Source: Gottfriedia acidiceleris
Lineage (GTDB): Bacteria; Bacillota; Bacilli; Bacillales; Bacillaceae_G
Assembly: GCF_023115465.1 (NCBI RefSeq)
Contig: NZ_CP096034.1
Span: 1,550,001 to 1,614,000 of the forward strand
Direction of reading: 5' to 3'
DNA: 64,000 bases
This document shows positions 26,624-37,083 of the stretch, piece after piece. Every line of letters starts with the position of its first letter. The stretch's first letter is position 1. The translations under genes and the position numbers were made by a program. A model generated the notes under the pieces. The model did not search any database, had not been told where the DNA came from, and saw only the letters and a program-made list of their open reading frames with translations.

Positions 26624-27706
26624 ATGTCAATTAAAGTTTCAAATGTAATGAAAAGTTATGAAAATGAAACTGCCTTAAAAGGAATTGATTTAAATATTAA
26701 AAAAGGGGAATTGGTTGCTTTATTAGGTCCATCCGGGTCGGGTAAAACAACATTGTTGCGAATAATTGCCGGATTAGAAAATCCAGATTTGGGTGAAATA
26801 TTTTTTGAAGATCAGGATGTAGCAAATGTGCAGGTAAAAGAAAGAAATGTAGGATTTGTATTCCAGCATTATGCTTTATTTCAGCATATGACTGTTTTTG
26901 AAAATATTGCATTTGGTTTAAAAGTTAGACCAAGAGCTACCCGTCCTTTAAAAAGAAAAATTAATGAGAAAGTGATGGAATTACTCTCACTAGTAAAATT
27001 AGAAAGCTTTGCAAATCGATTTCCTTCTCAATTATCTGGTGGACAAAGACAACGCGTTGCATTAGCTAGAGCATTAGCTGTTGAACCAAGTGTATTATTA
27101 TTAGATGAACCATTTGGGGCATTAGATGCAAAAGTTCGAAAGGATCTAAGAAGATGGTTACGTAAACTCCATGATGAAATTCATATTACGAGTATATTTG
27201 TAACGCATGATCAAGAGGAAGCGCTAGAAGTTGCAGATCGAGTTGTCATTATGAATGGTGGGACAATTGAACAAATCGGAACACCTGAAGAAGTTTATCA
27301 TACACCAGCAAGTCCGTTTGTTTATGATTTTCTTGGCAAAGTAAATTTATTTCATGGAAGGATAAATAAGGGAAGCTTAATAAGTGGAGGATTAGAAATC
27401 CCATTACCAGAACTAGTTGAGCAAGAACATAAAGAACATAAAGAGATTACGGGGTATGTTCGTCCCCATCAAATTACAATTGAAAAATTTGAAACAAATC
27501 AAACATCGATCAGTGCAATCGTAACCCATATTCATGCTGTTGGACCGATCGTATATGTGGAAGTTCTACGGGAGGATACAAATGATTATGTTGAAATCGA
27601 ACTCATGAACGAATTATTTTACGAACTAAAAATTCAACTTGGAGAAAGGGTATTTGTCCGTCCTAATGAATTGAAAGTATTTATTCCTCAAGATTATTCG
27701 ATTTGA
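26624..27706 (+). CDS. cysA: Sulfate ABC transporter ATP-binding protein CysA
   Basis: ATPase of the sulfate importer. The 360-residue protein has Walker [10 protein letters not shown] (about 35-43), signature LSGGQRQR, Walker [12 protein letters not shown], the switch His in FVTHDQEEA and a C-terminal TOBE-like domain (about 240-360, including [11 protein letters not shown]). I start at ATG 26624 after AGGAGAGG; the open frame extends into cysW without a start site. Last gene of the operon; a terminator shared with ispG follows. Confidence 0.93.
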   Translation: MSIKVSNVMKSYENETALKGIDLNIKKGELVALLGPSGSGKTTLLRIIAGLENPDLGEIFFEDQDVANVQVKERNVGFVFQHYALFQHMTVFENIAFGLKVRPRATRPLKRKINEKVMELLSLVKLESFANRFPSQLSGGQRQRVALARALAVEPSVLLLDEPFGALDAKVRKDLRRWLRKLHDEIHITSIFVTHDQEEALEVADRVVIMNGGTIEQIGTPEEVYHTPASPFVYDFLGKVNLFHGRINKGSLISGGLEIPLPELVEQEHKEHKEITGYVRPHQITIEKFETNQTSISAIVTHIHAVGPIVYVEVLREDTNDYVEIELMNELFYELKIQLGERVFVRPNELKVFIPQDYSI

Positions 27707-27725
27707 GAAAGATAGGAAAAGAATA

Positions 27726-27759
27726 AAAAAGGTTAAGGAGCAGTGTCCTTAACCTTTTT
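27726..27759. terminator. Convergent terminator cysA/ispG
   Basis: A 14-bp perfect stem (AAAAAGGTTAAGGA, 27726-27739, with TCCTTAACCTTTTT, 27746-27759). A/T-rich arms make it effective on both strands. Confidence 0.9.
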
Positions 27760-27766
27760 GTTATTA

Positions 27767-28867
27767 TTAACCTTTTGCTGCTTCTAGTTCAGCTAGTTTT
27801 TCTTTGGCAATGATGTCGATTTCGCGTTTTAGTTCTTCAACCATTGTTGCTTCTGGTACTTTACGTACGATTTCCCCGTGACGGAATAGTAATCCTTCAC
27901 CACGAGCTCCAGCAATACCAATGTCTGCTTCGCGTGCTTCACCAGGACCGTTTACTGCGCATCCAAGTACGGCAACTTTAATTGGTACTTTTAGTGTCGA
28001 AATGTATTCTTCAACATCATTTGCGATACTAATAAGGTCAATTTCGATACGACCACATGTAGGACATGAAATTAATGTTGCAGCATTTGAAGATAAACCG
28101 AAAGATTTAAGTAATTCTCTTGCAACTTTTACTTCTTCAACTGGATCTGCGCTTAATGAGATACGCATTGTATTTCCGATCCCTTTACTAATGATTGCAC
28201 CTAAACCAGCAGCACTCTTAACTGTACCAGCAAACAAAGTACCAGATTCAGTAATACCTAAATGTAAAGGATAATCGAAAGCTTTTGATGCTTTTTCATA
28301 TGCTTCAATTGCAAGGTTTACATCTGATGCTTTCATCGAAACGATGATGTCATGGAAATCTAAATCTTCAAGGATTTTAATATGATGTAATGCACTTTCA
28401 ACCATTCCATCAGCAGTTGGGTAACCGTATTTCTCTAAGATTCGTTTTTCTAATGAACCAGCATTAACACCGATACGAATCGGAATTCCTTTAGCTTTAG
28501 CAGCATTTACTACTGCCTCAACTTTTTCTTTACGACCGATATTACCTGGATTAATTCTTATTTTATCTACTCCGCCTTCAATTGCTTTTAAGGCTAATTT
28601 ATAATCAAAGTGTATATCTGCAACAAGTGGTATGTTAATTTGTTTTTTTATATCGGCAATTGCATTTGCAGCTCTTTCGTCTGGTACTGCAACTCGAACA
28701 ATCTGACATCCAGCTTCTTCAAGTCGTTTAATTTCTGCAACTGTTGCTTCAACATCGTGTGTTTTTGTCGTTGTCATACTTTGGATTGAGATTTCATTTG
28801 CTCCACCAACAACTACATTACCTACTTTAACTGCACGTGTTTTACTTCTATGTGTAATTTCGTTCAC
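27767..28867 (-). CDS. ispG: 4-hydroxy-3-methylbut-2-enyl diphosphate synthase IspG
   Basis: Penultimate MEP pathway enzyme, making HMBPP with a [4Fe-4S] cluster; its product is the substrate of IspH at 9.2 kb. The 366-residue protein has a TIM-barrel part ([37 protein letters not shown]) and the cluster residues C268-x2-C271, C303 and E310 ([17 protein letters not shown]). Short two-domain bacterial form. The start is GTG about 10 bases after AAGGAG. Confidence 0.96.
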   Translation of the reverse strand: MNEITHRSKTRAVKVGNVVVGGANEISIQSMTTTKTHDVEATVAEIKRLEEAGCQIVRVAVPDERAANAIADIKKQINIPLVADIHFDYKLALKAIEGGVDKIRINPGNIGRKEKVEAVVNAAKAKGIPIRIGVNAGSLEKRILEKYGYPTADGMVESALHHIKILEDLDFHDIIVSMKASDVNLAIEAYEKASKAFDYPLHLGITESGTLFAGTVKSAAGLGAIISKGIGNTMRISLSADPVEEVKVARELLKSFGLSSNAATLISCPTCGRIEIDLISIANDVEEYISTLKVPIKVAVLGCAVNGPGEAREADIGIAGARGEGLLFRHGEIVRKVPEATMVEELKREIDIIAKEKLAELEAAKG

Positions 28868-28984
28868 GAGTAACTCGCTCCTTCAAAAATAACTTTATTT
28901 CTATTTTTTATAAATCTACATTATCATATTTTCTTCATGATTACTCATTTTATCAACTGGTTCTAAAGAAATATATCACAAATT

Positions 28985-29317
28985 TTATTTTTGTGAAGAG
29001 TAAATTGGGAATTTATATGATTTTCCACTTTGAATTTTAGTAGGTGAAAGTCCATTGTTTAATGCGCTAAAATCTTTTGTAATTTGGCTAATTGGCTGGT
29101 TAAAATCAGGATTAAGGTCTTCAATAATTCCTAAAACAGTGTCACCGTTTTTAACTTGAATTTTCTCATATTTTGGAAGTGAGGTTGATTTTGTTTCAGA
29201 TTTTGTGGCTTTTGCCACTGTAGCAATATGTTTAGTTGGGATTGTCCCTACTTGTAGGTCAAAGAATATTATATATGCAAGCAATAAAGAACCTAGTAAA
29301 AAAGCTATTTTTTTCAT
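28985..29317 (-). CDS. yqfZ: LysM-like membrane-anchored protein (YqfZ-like)
   Basis: A 110-residue protein with an N-terminal signal or anchor (IAFLLGSLLLAYIIFF) and a C-terminal LysM-like domain (about 52-105: IQVKNGDTVLGIIEDL to IQSGKSYKFPIY). LysM domains bind peptidoglycan, so it probably sits on the outer face of the membrane. The place next to ispG matches B. subtilis yqfZ. ATG follows GGAGTGA. Confidence 0.75.
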   Translation of the reverse strand: MKKIAFLLGSLLLAYIIFFDLQVGTIPTKHIATVAKATKSETKSTSLPKYEKIQVKNGDTVLGIIEDLNPDFNQPISQITKDFSALNNGLSPTKIQSGKSYKFPIYSSQK

Positions 29318-29399
29318 TAATAATCACTCCTTTTGTAGACTATATGCTTGTCCACAACGAATATTCCTACTAGGAGCTTGGACTAATAAATATTTTAGC

Positions 29400-29427
29400 A
29401 AAAAAAAAGAAGTGTGAAACACACTTC
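29400..29427 (-). terminator. Terminator of the DUF1189 gene
   Basis: GAAGTGTG (29409-29416) pairs with CACACTTC (29420-29427); on the minus strand the stem is followed by a run of T (29408-29400). Confidence 0.85.
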
Positions 29428-29435
29428 ATCAAACA

Positions 29436-30194
29436 TTATTTTTTAGAAGGTAAATTTTTAATTGTTAATGTGAACATAGCAACTGTTATTAAAATAAAAA
29501 TTAAAGTTTGGAATAGAATATTTATTTTCAATAATCCGAGCAATAAATAAATAACAGTAGGTAGTGTTAAGCTATACGAAACAATGGCAAAGCGTTGTCT
29601 GAAAGGCAAGTGCTTAGTCGACTTAAATAAAGCTGTTAAAAACGCTAATAATGTAGCAACTATAAATATGAAAATACTGTAACCCAAATAAAATAAGAAA
29701 AATAACGCGATTAAGACTACTGGAAGTGCTTCTTTTATATTTTCAATAAATTTTGTAACTTTGGCTTTATTTATTACACCTGATTTTAATGAAGGGTAAG
29801 GGAAATCTTGCTCACCTTTATCATTTTTCATAATTATTCTATTTTTTAATACAACAAATGCATACTGTTCATTTTTTAATTTTGTAGGTATAACTGTTTC
29901 ATTTGGATAAAAAGCATATTTATATTCGCCAATATTTCGTTCAAATGGAGTATTGTCATTTATTGTTATTGATCCTTTGCTTAAAGAAATTGTCTGAACA
30001 TTATCTTTAAGCAAATCAGAAAAATTGTTCACCTGAAGCTTCACATCTTTTACTAATGAAAAGAATCCAGGAAGAGTATATAAAATTGCAAGTAGGAAAA
30101 GAAAAAAGATTGTTTTACCGATTTTTTGGAGTCTAAATCTTAATATTGTTTTTGGCGAGTATAAACTAAACCAAAATTGTTTAAATATATTCAT
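29436..30194 (-). CDS. yqgB: DUF1189 membrane protein (YqgB-like)
   Basis: A 252-residue membrane protein: one N-terminal membrane segment (IFFLFLLAILYTLPGFF), an extracellular domain (about 48-150, including FYPNETVIPTKL), then about four segments (VVLIALFFLFYLGYSIFIFI, PTVIYLLLGLLKINILF). The N-terminal FWFSLYSPKTILRFRLQKIGKT is typical of DUF1189. Function unknown. Position upstream of sodA matches B. subtilis yqgB; the intervening yqgC is missing and a tRNA cluster lies there. Confidence 0.8.
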   Translation of the reverse strand: MNIFKQFWFSLYSPKTILRFRLQKIGKTIFFLFLLAILYTLPGFFSLVKDVKLQVNNFSDLLKDNVQTISLSKGSITINDNTPFERNIGEYKYAFYPNETVIPTKLKNEQYAFVVLKNRIIMKNDKGEQDFPYPSLKSGVINKAKVTKFIENIKEALPVVLIALFFLFYLGYSIFIFIVATLLAFLTALFKSTKHLPFRQRFAIVSYSLTLPTVIYLLLGLLKINILFQTLIFILITVAMFTLTIKNLPSKK

Positions 30195-30448
30195 AAACTC
30201 ATCCTTTCTTTTTTATGTTATTTCACTTCCCGAAATTTATTATGTAACTTTCGGGCTATTTTGTATATTATAATCTTTTTTTGGTAATTGAATATTAAAC
30301 TTTAATTAGAATGATAAGAGTAAATAAGAAGAGAAGGACAATGACTTTAGAATCGAAAGTGAGTTTTGCTTTTAAATATAGATAAAACAATTTTTTCACT
30401 TAAAAATAGTTAATATAAATTAATAATCAAAAAAAATAATAAAAAGTG

Positions 30449-30477
30449 TTGACCTCTAGTTTAGAATATGATAAATT
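30449..30477 (+). promoter_or_regulatory. Promoter of the tRNA cluster
   Basis: TTGACC (30449-30454), a 17-base spacer and TAAATT (30472-30477) with an extended TGA element; the start point would be some 20-25 bases before tRNA-Asn. Confidence 0.6.
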
Positions 30478-30507
30478 AAATATTGTCTTAAGGACAATAC
30501 GAATTAT

Positions 30508-30582
30508 TCCGCAGTAGCTCAGTGGTAGAGCACTCGGCTGTTAACCGAGTGGTCGTAGGTTCGAATCCTACCTGCGGAGCCA
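30508..30582 (+). tRNA. tRNA-Asn (GTT)
   Basis: Full cloverleaf: acceptor TCCGCAG/CTGCGGA, D-arm GCTC..GAGC, anticodon loop CTGTTAA with anticodon GTT, T-arm GTAGG TTCGAAT CCTAC, discriminator G and encoded CCA. Confidence 0.97.
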
Positions 30583-30594
30583 TTTATATAGTTT

Positions 30595-30671
30595 GGCGGT
30601 GTAGCTCAGCTGGCTAGAGCGTACGGTTCATACCCGTGAGGTCGTGGGTTCGACTCCCTCCGCCGCTACCA
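30595..30671 (+). tRNA. tRNA-Met (CAT), elongator type
   Basis: Cloverleaf with acceptor GGCGGTG/CGCCGCT (G1-T72 pair), anticodon loop TTCATAC (CAT), T-loop TTCGACT and encoded ACCA. It does not begin CGCGG like initiator tRNA, and resembles the Bacillus elongator tRNA-Met; tRNA-Ile2 is less likely. Confidence 0.9.
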
Positions 30672-30683
30672 ATATTTTATTAT

Positions 30684-30773
30684 GGAGTAATACCCAAGTC
30701 CGGCTGAAGGGATCGGTCTTGAAAACCGACAGGGGTGTAACAGCCCGCGGGGGTTCGAATCCCTCTTACTCCT
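30684..30773 (+). tRNA. tRNA-Ser (TGA)
   Basis: Cloverleaf with acceptor GGAGTAA/TTACTCC, anticodon loop CTTGAAA (TGA), a long variable arm and T-loop TTCGAAT. The base after the acceptor stem (discriminator) is T, where bacterial tRNA-Ser usually has G, and no CCA is encoded, unlike the two neighbours. Confidence 0.9.
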
Positions 30774-30782
30774 TAATTAGTG

Positions 30783-30822
30783 AAAAAAGTCTTCAACTTT
30801 CATGTGGAAGACTTTTTTCGTT
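30783..30822 (+). terminator. tRNA cluster terminator
   Basis: A 12-bp stem (AAAAAAGTCTTC, 30783-30794, with GAAGACTTTTTT, 30807-30818). Confidence 0.88.
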
Positions 30823-30911
30823 TTTTAATCTTCTATGATCCACATTGCTTAAATAATTTTCTTCCAAAAATTAATCTTTTTTACTTTCTTTCCCTTTTCT
30901 GAGCATTACTA

Positions 30912-30940
30912 TTGAAATCTTTCAGTATATTTGATAACTT
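30912..30940 (+). promoter_or_regulatory. Candidate sodA promoter
   Basis: TTGAAA (30912-30917), a 17-base spacer and TAACTT (30935-30940) with an extended TGA; about 40 bases before sodA. The -10 is weak. Confidence 0.4.
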
Positions 30941-30980
30941 TAAATTGAAATTCACTATTATCTTTGGGAGGAAATAAAAA

Positions 30981-31589
30981 ATGTCAAAATTTGAATTACC
31001 ACAATTACCTTATGCATATGATGCATTAGAGCCACACTTTGATAAAGAAACAATGAATATTCACCACACTCGTCATCACAATACATATGTAACAAACTTA
31101 AACGCTGCTTTAGAAGGTAAAGAAGTAGCTGCTTCTTCAATTGAAGAATTAATTTCTAACTTAGATGCACTTCCAGAGGGTATCCGTACAGCTGTACGTA
31201 ACAATGGTGGTGGACATGCTAACCATAGCTTATTCTGGACTTTATTAACTCCAGAAGGCACAGGCACTCCAGTTGGTGAAGTTGCTGAAGCAATTAACGC
31301 TAAATTCGGTAGCTTAGATGAGTTTAAAGCTGCTTTCACTCAAGCTGCATTAACTCGTTTCGGTTCTGGTTGGGCTTGGTTAGTAGTAAACAATGGTGAG
31401 TTAGAAGTGACTAGCACAGCTAACCAAGATTCACCTCTAATGGAAGGTAAAACTCCTATCTTAGGTTTAGATGTATGGGAGCATGCTTACTACTTAAACT
31501 ACCAAAACAAACGCCCAGACTACGTAGGTGCATTCTGGAATGTAGTAAACTGGGAAAAAGTAGAAGAGTTATACCAAGCTGCTAAATAA
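30981..31589 (+). CDS. sodA: Superoxide dismutase (Mn)
   Basis: Cytoplasmic superoxide dismutase. The 202-residue protein has the four metal ligands H28, H82, D164 and H168 (the last two in [12 protein letters not shown]), and [10 protein letters not shown] and GSGWAWLV in the active site. ATG follows GGGAGGA. Codons look highly adapted. The Mn rather than Fe assignment rests on likeness to Bacillus SodA. Monocistronic with a strong terminator. Confidence 0.96.
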   Translation: MSKFELPQLPYAYDALEPHFDKETMNIHHTRHHNTYVTNLNAALEGKEVAASSIEELISNLDALPEGIRTAVRNNGGGHANHSLFWTLLTPEGTGTPVGEVAEAINAKFGSLDEFKAAFTQAALTRFGSGWAWLVVNNGELEVTSTANQDSPLMEGKTPILGLDVWEHAYYLNYQNKRPDYVGAFWNVVNWEKVEELYQAAK

Positions 31590-31602
31590 TTTATAAAAAA
31601 TG

Positions 31603-31640
31603 AACACTACTTAATTTAATTAAGTAGTGTTTTTTTTTAT
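31603..31640 (+). terminator. sodA terminator
   Basis: A 13-bp perfect stem (AACACTACTTAAT, 31603-31615, with ATTAAGTAGTGTT, 31619-31631) followed by eight T. Confidence 0.92.
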
Positions 31641-31706
31641 GTTAAAAAAAAGGATAAATTTTCATTTACTCGGAAAACTAGTTCATGAGACAAAGGAGAG
31701 TATAGT

Positions 31707-32924
31707 ATGAGTAAGTGGAAATTTTTAATAGGTGACGTAGATTTAAATAAAGACTTAATTCTTTTACTGAGTGTCGGTGGATTGTTTACTTTAGCGACAG
31801 CTTTATCTAGCACATTTGTAAATGTTTATTTGTGGAAGCAATCAAATAATTATTTACCAATTGCTTCTTACCAATTTTCGATCGCATTTTTTCAAGCTCT
31901 TACATTTGTAATAGCAGGCAGATTAGCTAAAACAATTGATCGAGTTTTTATTTTAAGAGCTGGTATTTCTTTTTTGGCAATATTCTACATAGTCGTTTTA
32001 CTATTTGAAACGAAGACATTATTAGCAACAATTTTAATTGGAGCGATTTTAGGGGTAGGTAATGGCTGTTACTATTTAGCGTTTAACTTATTAACGTTTG
32101 AAGTTACAGAACCTGAAACTAGACAATTTTTTAATGGTTTCTTAGGGCTAATTAATTCGTTCACGGGAATGCTCGGTCCATTTATAGCTGGAGCGATTAT
32201 TTCTTCAATGATTGGAAATAAAGGTTACCATTTTGTGTTTCTTGCTGCCGTTATTTTATTTATATGTGCAGTGGCCTTAAGTTGTTTCTTAGTTAGACGG
32301 GAACTTGATAGTGAGTTCAATATTAAGCGCGTCATTCAAGAAAGAAAATTAAATGAAAATTGGCGGAAAGTAACATATGCTAATTTCTTTCAGGGGATTC
32401 GTGAAGGGATTTTTGTGTTTGTTATTTCAATTTATATTTTCTTATCCACAGGAAGTGAATTTGCATTAGGGAAATACGGATTAATTACATCGTTAATTAG
32501 CTTTATTACCTATTATATTGTTACTAGAATTATAAAGGAAAATTTTAGAATGAAAGCTATATTTATTGGTGGTTTTTTACTATTTTGCGCTGTTTTTGTA
32601 ATCGCTTTTAAAGTTTCATTTCCTTTATTAATCATTTACGGTGCAATAATTTCTTTAGCATATCCAATCATTTTAGTACCTTACTTATCTTTAACATATG
32701 ATATAATAGGAAAATCGTATAAGGCCAGGGAATATAGAGTTGAATATATCGTTATACGTGAAGTGTATTTAAATAGCGGTAGAATGCTTTCTATTGCCGT
32801 GTTCATTGTTTGTACATCACTATTCCAACCAGAACAAGTTATTCCATTATTAATGTGTTTGTTTGGTGCAGGACACCTTTTGGTCTATTTCGTAATGAGG
32901 AAATTAGAATATAAGCATGCTTAA
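31707..32924 (+). CDS. yqgE: MFS transporter (YqgE-like)
   Basis: A 405-residue major facilitator superfamily protein with about twelve membrane segments (LLLSVGGLFTLATALSSTF, FQALTFVIAGRLA, LLIIYGAIISLAYPIILVPY). The A-loop-like RLAKTIDRVFILRAG lies after segment 2. It sits between sodA and pbpA exactly as yqgE does in B. subtilis. Substrate unknown. ATG follows AAGGAGA. Confidence 0.82.
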   Translation: MSKWKFLIGDVDLNKDLILLLSVGGLFTLATALSSTFVNVYLWKQSNNYLPIASYQFSIAFFQALTFVIAGRLAKTIDRVFILRAGISFLAIFYIVVLLFETKTLLATILIGAILGVGNGCYYLAFNLLTFEVTEPETRQFFNGFLGLINSFTGMLGPFIAGAIISSMIGNKGYHFVFLAAVILFICAVALSCFLVRRELDSEFNIKRVIQERKLNENWRKVTYANFFQGIREGIFVFVISIYIFLSTGSEFALGKYGLITSLISFITYYIVTRIIKENFRMKAIFIGGFLLFCAVFVIAFKVSFPLLIIYGAIISLAYPIILVPYLSLTYDIIGKSYKAREYRVEYIVIREVYLNSGRMLSIAVFIVCTSLFQPEQVIPLLMCLFGAGHLLVYFVMRKLEYKHA

Positions 32925-33026
32925 GTATTTTCACTAAATTGTCAAAAACTTAGCAGTGATTCCTTTTTCAAATCATTAAAATATTAATATGTAGAATAAG
33001 TAATTGTAGAAAAAAGAGGAGAAAAA

Positions 33027-35195
33027 ATGAATAAGCCTAAGAAATATAAAATCACATTACCAACACGACTGAATACACTATTTTTTCTTGTGTTTGTCTT
33101 ATTTTCATTTTTAATTCTAAGATTAGGTGTCGTACAAATTGTTAAAGGTGAAGACTATAAATTAGAATTAGAGCGTACAGAAAATATGACCGTCGATCAA
33201 GCTGTACCAAGGGGAAAAATTTTAGATCGTAATGGAAAGGTTGTCGTAGATAATACGCCTTTACGTACAATTACGTATACAAGAAAAAAAGGGACAACTT
33301 CAGGTGAGTTATTAACAATGGCTACAAAGTTAAAAAGTTATCTTAAGATGCCAACTAATAAAATAACTGAACGAGATAAAAAAGATTATTGGTTATTAAC
33401 AAATCCTAAAGATGCAAAAAATCTAATCTCAAAAGAAGAGAATAAAACACTAAAAGCCCAAAATAAAGATGATGACCCTGCTTACAATAAAGCTTACTAT
33501 AATTTACAGCTTGATAAAATTTCAGCAGATGATATCAATTCACTTAGTGCAAATGACTTACAAATCCTTGCAATTTACAAGCAAATGAGTGCTGGTTATG
33601 CACTAACTCCACAAACAATTAAAAGTGAGGGAGTTACTGAAAAAGAATATGCAACAGTTAGTGAACATTTGGATGAGCTCCCAGGTGTAGATGTAACGAC
33701 AAATTGGGAAAGAAAATACGTTTATGGTGATACGTTCCGAACAATTTTAGGAAATATTACTTCCGAAAAAGAAGGATTACCTGCTCAAAATGTCGATTAT
33801 TATTTAGCACGTGGTTATGACCGTAATGATCGTGTAGGAAAAAGTTATATTGAAAAGCAGTATGAAGATGTTTTACGTGGTACAAAAGGTAAGGCACAAA
33901 ATGTTATTGATTCAAATGGAAATGTTGTTGATACGAAAGTGATTACAGAAGGGGAGCCTGGAAGTGATTTAGTACTATCAATTGATATTGAACTTCAAGG
34001 TAAGGTTGATGAAATAGTTAAAAGAGAGCTTTTAAAAGCTAAAGCAACGTCAAATGGTCGATATTTGGATCGTGCATTTGTTACGATGATTAACCCAAAA
34101 ACGGGTGAAATTTTAGCAATGTCTGGTAAGCAAATTGTTAAAGACAAAAAGACAGGAAAAAATAAAATTGTAGATTACGCAACGGGAAACCTTACTTCCT
34201 CTTATGAGATGGGTTCAACTGTAAAGGGTGCAACCCTTTTAACTGGTTATCAAACAGGAGCCATTACTCCAGGGCAAAGGCAATTCGATACACCGATTAA
34301 AATTGCGGGTACACCAGTAAAAGCGTCATATAAAAACTTCGGCTGGATTAATGATTTAGATGCCTTAAAGTATTCATCAAACGTTTATATGTTCAGAACA
34401 GCTATGGCTATCGGACATGCACATTACGTAGAGAATAGGCCTTTAGATATCGACGTAAAAGCGTTTGATACATTCCGAAATAGTTTCAGTCAATTCGGAC
34501 TTGGCGTTAAAACTGGAATTGATTTACCAAATGAAGCAATTGGATTTAAAGGTGTAGACAAAAGCCCAGGTTTCCTACTAGATATGGCGATTGGGCAGTA
34601 TGATACTTATACTCCACTTCAATTAGCTCAATATGTATCTACAATCGCAAATGGAGGGTATAGAATTCAACCACATGTTGCGAAAGAATTAAGACAACCT
34701 TCAATCGGTGAAGATAGTGGAGTCATTAGACAAGAAATTAAACCTAAAGTATTAAACCGTATTGATATGAAACAATCATACATCGATCATGTTAAACAAG
34801 GTTTAATCAAAGTATATAATGAAACTGGTGGTACTGCTCACAAATATTTCACAGGCGTAGACTATAAAATAGCCGGTAAAACAGGTACAGCCCAATCTGT
34901 ATACGACGGTCCAGATCGAAAAAAATACAATGGACCACAAAAAACTTATAATGAAACATTGATGGGATATGCTCCATATGACAATCCTGAAATTGCCTTT
35001 GTAGTAGTAGTTCCTTGGTTACAAACTGACCAAGCGCCAGTAAATAAATACATTGGCAGAGATATTATGGATGAATACTTTAAATTGAAAAAAGAGAGAC
35101 AATCAATTTATAATGACGAACCAAAAGACATTTTAAATAATCAAGACAATCAAGATAGTCAAGATAACCAAGAGACTCAAAATAAAAATCAATAA
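33027..35195 (+). CDS. pbpA: Penicillin-binding protein 2A (class B transpeptidase)
   Basis: Cell-wall transpeptidase for lateral wall growth. The 722-residue protein has one membrane anchor (about 16-36), a dimerisation/pedestal domain with [10 protein letters not shown] (about 61-70) and a transpeptidase domain with S397-x2-K400 (STVK), S450-S-N452 and K618-T-G620. The C terminus is a low-complexity Asp/Asn/Gln tail ([19 protein letters not shown]), outside the membrane. It stands next to sodA and pst genes as in B. subtilis. ATG follows AGAGGAG. Confidence 0.93.
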   Translation: MNKPKKYKITLPTRLNTLFFLVFVLFSFLILRLGVVQIVKGEDYKLELERTENMTVDQAVPRGKILDRNGKVVVDNTPLRTITYTRKKGTTSGELLTMATKLKSYLKMPTNKITERDKKDYWLLTNPKDAKNLISKEENKTLKAQNKDDDPAYNKAYYNLQLDKISADDINSLSANDLQILAIYKQMSAGYALTPQTIKSEGVTEKEYATVSEHLDELPGVDVTTNWERKYVYGDTFRTILGNITSEKEGLPAQNVDYYLARGYDRNDRVGKSYIEKQYEDVLRGTKGKAQNVIDSNGNVVDTKVITEGEPGSDLVLSIDIELQGKVDEIVKRELLKAKATSNGRYLDRAFVTMINPKTGEILAMSGKQIVKDKKTGKNKIVDYATGNLTSSYEMGSTVKGATLLTGYQTGAITPGQRQFDTPIKIAGTPVKASYKNFGWINDLDALKYSSNVYMFRTAMAIGHAHYVENRPLDIDVKAFDTFRNSFSQFGLGVKTGIDLPNEAIGFKGVDKSPGFLLDMAIGQYDTYTPLQLAQYVSTIANGGYRIQPHVAKELRQPSIGEDSGVIRQEIKPKVLNRIDMKQSYIDHVKQGLIKVYNETGGTAHKYFTGVDYKIAGKTGTAQSVYDGPDRKKYNGPQKTYNETLMGYAPYDNPEIAFVVVVPWLQTDQAPVNKYIGRDIMDEYFKLKKERQSIYNDEPKDILNNQDNQDSQDNQETQNKNQ

Positions 35196-35196
35196 G

Positions 35197-35228
35197 AAGA
35201 GAAGGGATTAAACCCTTCTCTTTTTTAT
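35197..35228 (+). terminator. pbpA terminator
   Basis: AAGAGAAGGG (35197-35206) pairs with CCCTTCTCTT (35213-35222), followed by TTTT. Confidence 0.88.
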
Positions 35229-35273
35229 GTGGAAAACTCCTTTTCTTAACCCTTCCTTCAACTTCTGAACTTA

Positions 35274-35327
35274 TTTACATAATCTTTACATTCGGTTAAA
35301 ACAGGTTTAATAGTTTGAGAATATGAT
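35274..35327 (+). promoter_or_regulatory. pstB promoter with PhoP-box-like repeats
   Basis: TTTACA (35274-35279), TTTACA (35285-35290), TTAAAA (35296-35301) and TTTAAT (35306-35311) are spaced 4-5 bases apart, as in Bacillus PhoP boxes (TT(A/C/T)A(C/T)A repeated about every 11 bases). A -10 candidate TATGAT (35322-35327) follows, with no good -35 of its own. Phosphate-starvation control by PhoPR is inferred. Confidence 0.65.
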
Positions 35328-35441
35328 TATTCATGTAAGAACTAGTGAATTTTAACGATTATAAAATTTATCTATTGTTTAGTTAATATTTTATAGATTA
35401 AAATAGAAAGCTTCCTTTAGGATGAGAGGGGATCGAAAGTT

Positions 35442-36269
35442 ATGACAATGACATTAAATAGAGAGAATATTATTAAAAACGATGATCTTGAAGAGACAAA
35501 TAAAAACATGAAAAAATCAATTGTATATGATACTCAAGATTTAAATTTATGGTATGGACAAGATAAAGCATTAAAAAATATAAATTTAAGTATTTATGAG
35601 AATGAAGTTACTGCGATTATTGGACCTAGTGGATGTGGTAAATCGACCTATTTAAAAACGTTAAATCGTATGGTTGAGTTAGTTCCTTCAGTTCGAACAG
35701 AAGGGAAGATTCTTTACCGCGAACAAGATATTTTCGATAAAAACTATCCTGTTGAAGAATTAAGAACACACGTAGGAATGGTATTCCAAAAGCCAAATGT
35801 ATTCCCTAAATCAATTTGGGAAAACGTTGCATATGGACCGAAAATACATGGTATTAAAGATAAAGCTACATTAAATCAGATTGTTGAACAAAGTTTAAAA
35901 GGTGCAGCTATTTGGGATGAGGTTAAAGATCGTTTGCATGAGAATGCTTTTGGTCTTTCAGGAGGGCAACAACAACGTTTATGTATCGCACGCTGTTTAG
36001 CAATTGAGCCAGATGTTATTTTGATGGATGAACCAACGTCAGCGCTAGATCCTATTTCAACTTTAAAAGTTGAAGAGTTAATTCACGATTTAAAGAAAGA
36101 TTTTAGTATTATTATTGTTACGCATAACATGCAACAAGCAGCTCGTGTTTCTGATAAAACTGCATTCTTTTTAAGCGGTGAAGTAGTTGAGTTCTCGGAT
36201 ACAAATAAACTGTTCTCAACACCTAAAGATAAACGTACTGAAGATTATATTACTGGACGATTCGGATAA
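35442..36269 (+). CDS. pstB: Phosphate ABC transporter ATP-binding protein
   Basis: ATPase of the high-affinity phosphate importer. The 275-residue protein has Walker [10 protein letters not shown] (about 65-73), signature LSGGQQQR, Walker [13 protein letters not shown] and switch His in IVTHNMQQA. The N terminus is about 20 residues longer than typical. No pstS, pstC or pstA lies upstream; the gene is preceded by its own promoter and followed by phoU. The binding protein and permeases must be elsewhere. Confidence 0.93.
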   Translation: MTMTLNRENIIKNDDLEETNKNMKKSIVYDTQDLNLWYGQDKALKNINLSIYENEVTAIIGPSGCGKSTYLKTLNRMVELVPSVRTEGKILYREQDIFDKNYPVEELRTHVGMVFQKPNVFPKSIWENVAYGPKIHGIKDKATLNQIVEQSLKGAAIWDEVKDRLHENAFGLSGGQQQRLCIARCLAIEPDVILMDEPTSALDPISTLKVEELIHDLKKDFSIIIVTHNMQQAARVSDKTAFFLSGEVVEFSDTNKLFSTPKDKRTEDYITGRFG

Positions 36270-36292
36270 TAGAAGGGAACAGGTGAAAAGCG

Positions 36293-36946
36293 ATGAGAAA
36301 TCAATTTGAAGCAGACTTAAGATCATTACAAGAAATGATTATCGAATTGGCTGAGAAAACAAAAAAAGCAGTCATTAAAAGTATGGAAGCATTTCGTACG
36401 GAAAATATTGAATTAGCTTTAGAAGTAATTGACGAAGATGATCGCATTAATAAGTTAGAAAAAGAAGTAAATGAATTAATTTTAGTGATTATTACAAGAC
36501 AACAACCAGTTGCTGTCGACTTAAGAAGAAATTTAACTGCTATTAAGATTGCTCATGATCTTGAACGAGTTGCAGATTATGCAGTAAATATTGCAAAATC
36601 TACAATTCGTATTCGTAGTCGTCAAGAAAACTTACCATTAGAGAATATTGAAAAGATGCATGAACTTGGCTTAGATATGTTAACAAAAGCTTCAGAAGCA
36701 TACCGAACAGAAGATTTACAAGCTGCCAAGGAGATTGGTGAAATTGACGATTTAGTTGATGAACTATATGGAACAACTGTTAGAACTCTAATGACAAGTA
36801 TTGCAAATTCACCTGAGCATGTATCAAATATCATGCAAATGGCATTTATTTGCAGATATCTTGAAAGAATTGCAGATTATGCAACAAATATTGCAGAGAA
36901 TATTTATTATTTAGTTAAAGGGAAACATTATTTATTAAATCAATAA
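36293..36946 (+). CDS. phoU: Phosphate signalling protein PhoU
   Basis: Cytoplasmic regulator that links the Pst transporter to the phosphate sensor kinase. The 217-residue protein is two similar three-helix bundles; each has the metal-binding E/D motif (AHDLERVADYAVNIAK about 86-101 and RYLERIADYATNIAE about 190-204). ATG after ACAGGTG. Located 23 bases behind pstB; one operon. Confidence 0.93.
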   Translation: MRNQFEADLRSLQEMIIELAEKTKKAVIKSMEAFRTENIELALEVIDEDDRINKLEKEVNELILVIITRQQPVAVDLRRNLTAIKIAHDLERVADYAVNIAKSTIRIRSRQENLPLENIEKMHELGLDMLTKASEAYRTEDLQAAKEIGEIDDLVDELYGTTVRTLMTSIANSPEHVSNIMQMAFICRYLERIADYATNIAENIYYLVKGKHYLLNQ

Positions 36947-36984
36947 TATAAGACTATAGTTTAAAATAATTAAATGAATTAAAT

Positions 36985-37021
36985 GGGGTGTTCAGACAAA
37001 ATTTACCTGAATGCCCTTTTG
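36985..37021 (+). terminator. phoU terminator
   Basis: GGGTGTTCAG (36986-36995) pairs with CTGAATGCCC (37007-37016), two G-U pairs, followed by TTTTG. Confidence 0.7.
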
Positions 37022-37083
37022 TCATATTTATGTAATATTAAGCATACTTCTTTAACTAGTATAAGATATTGAGGTGGTAATAA

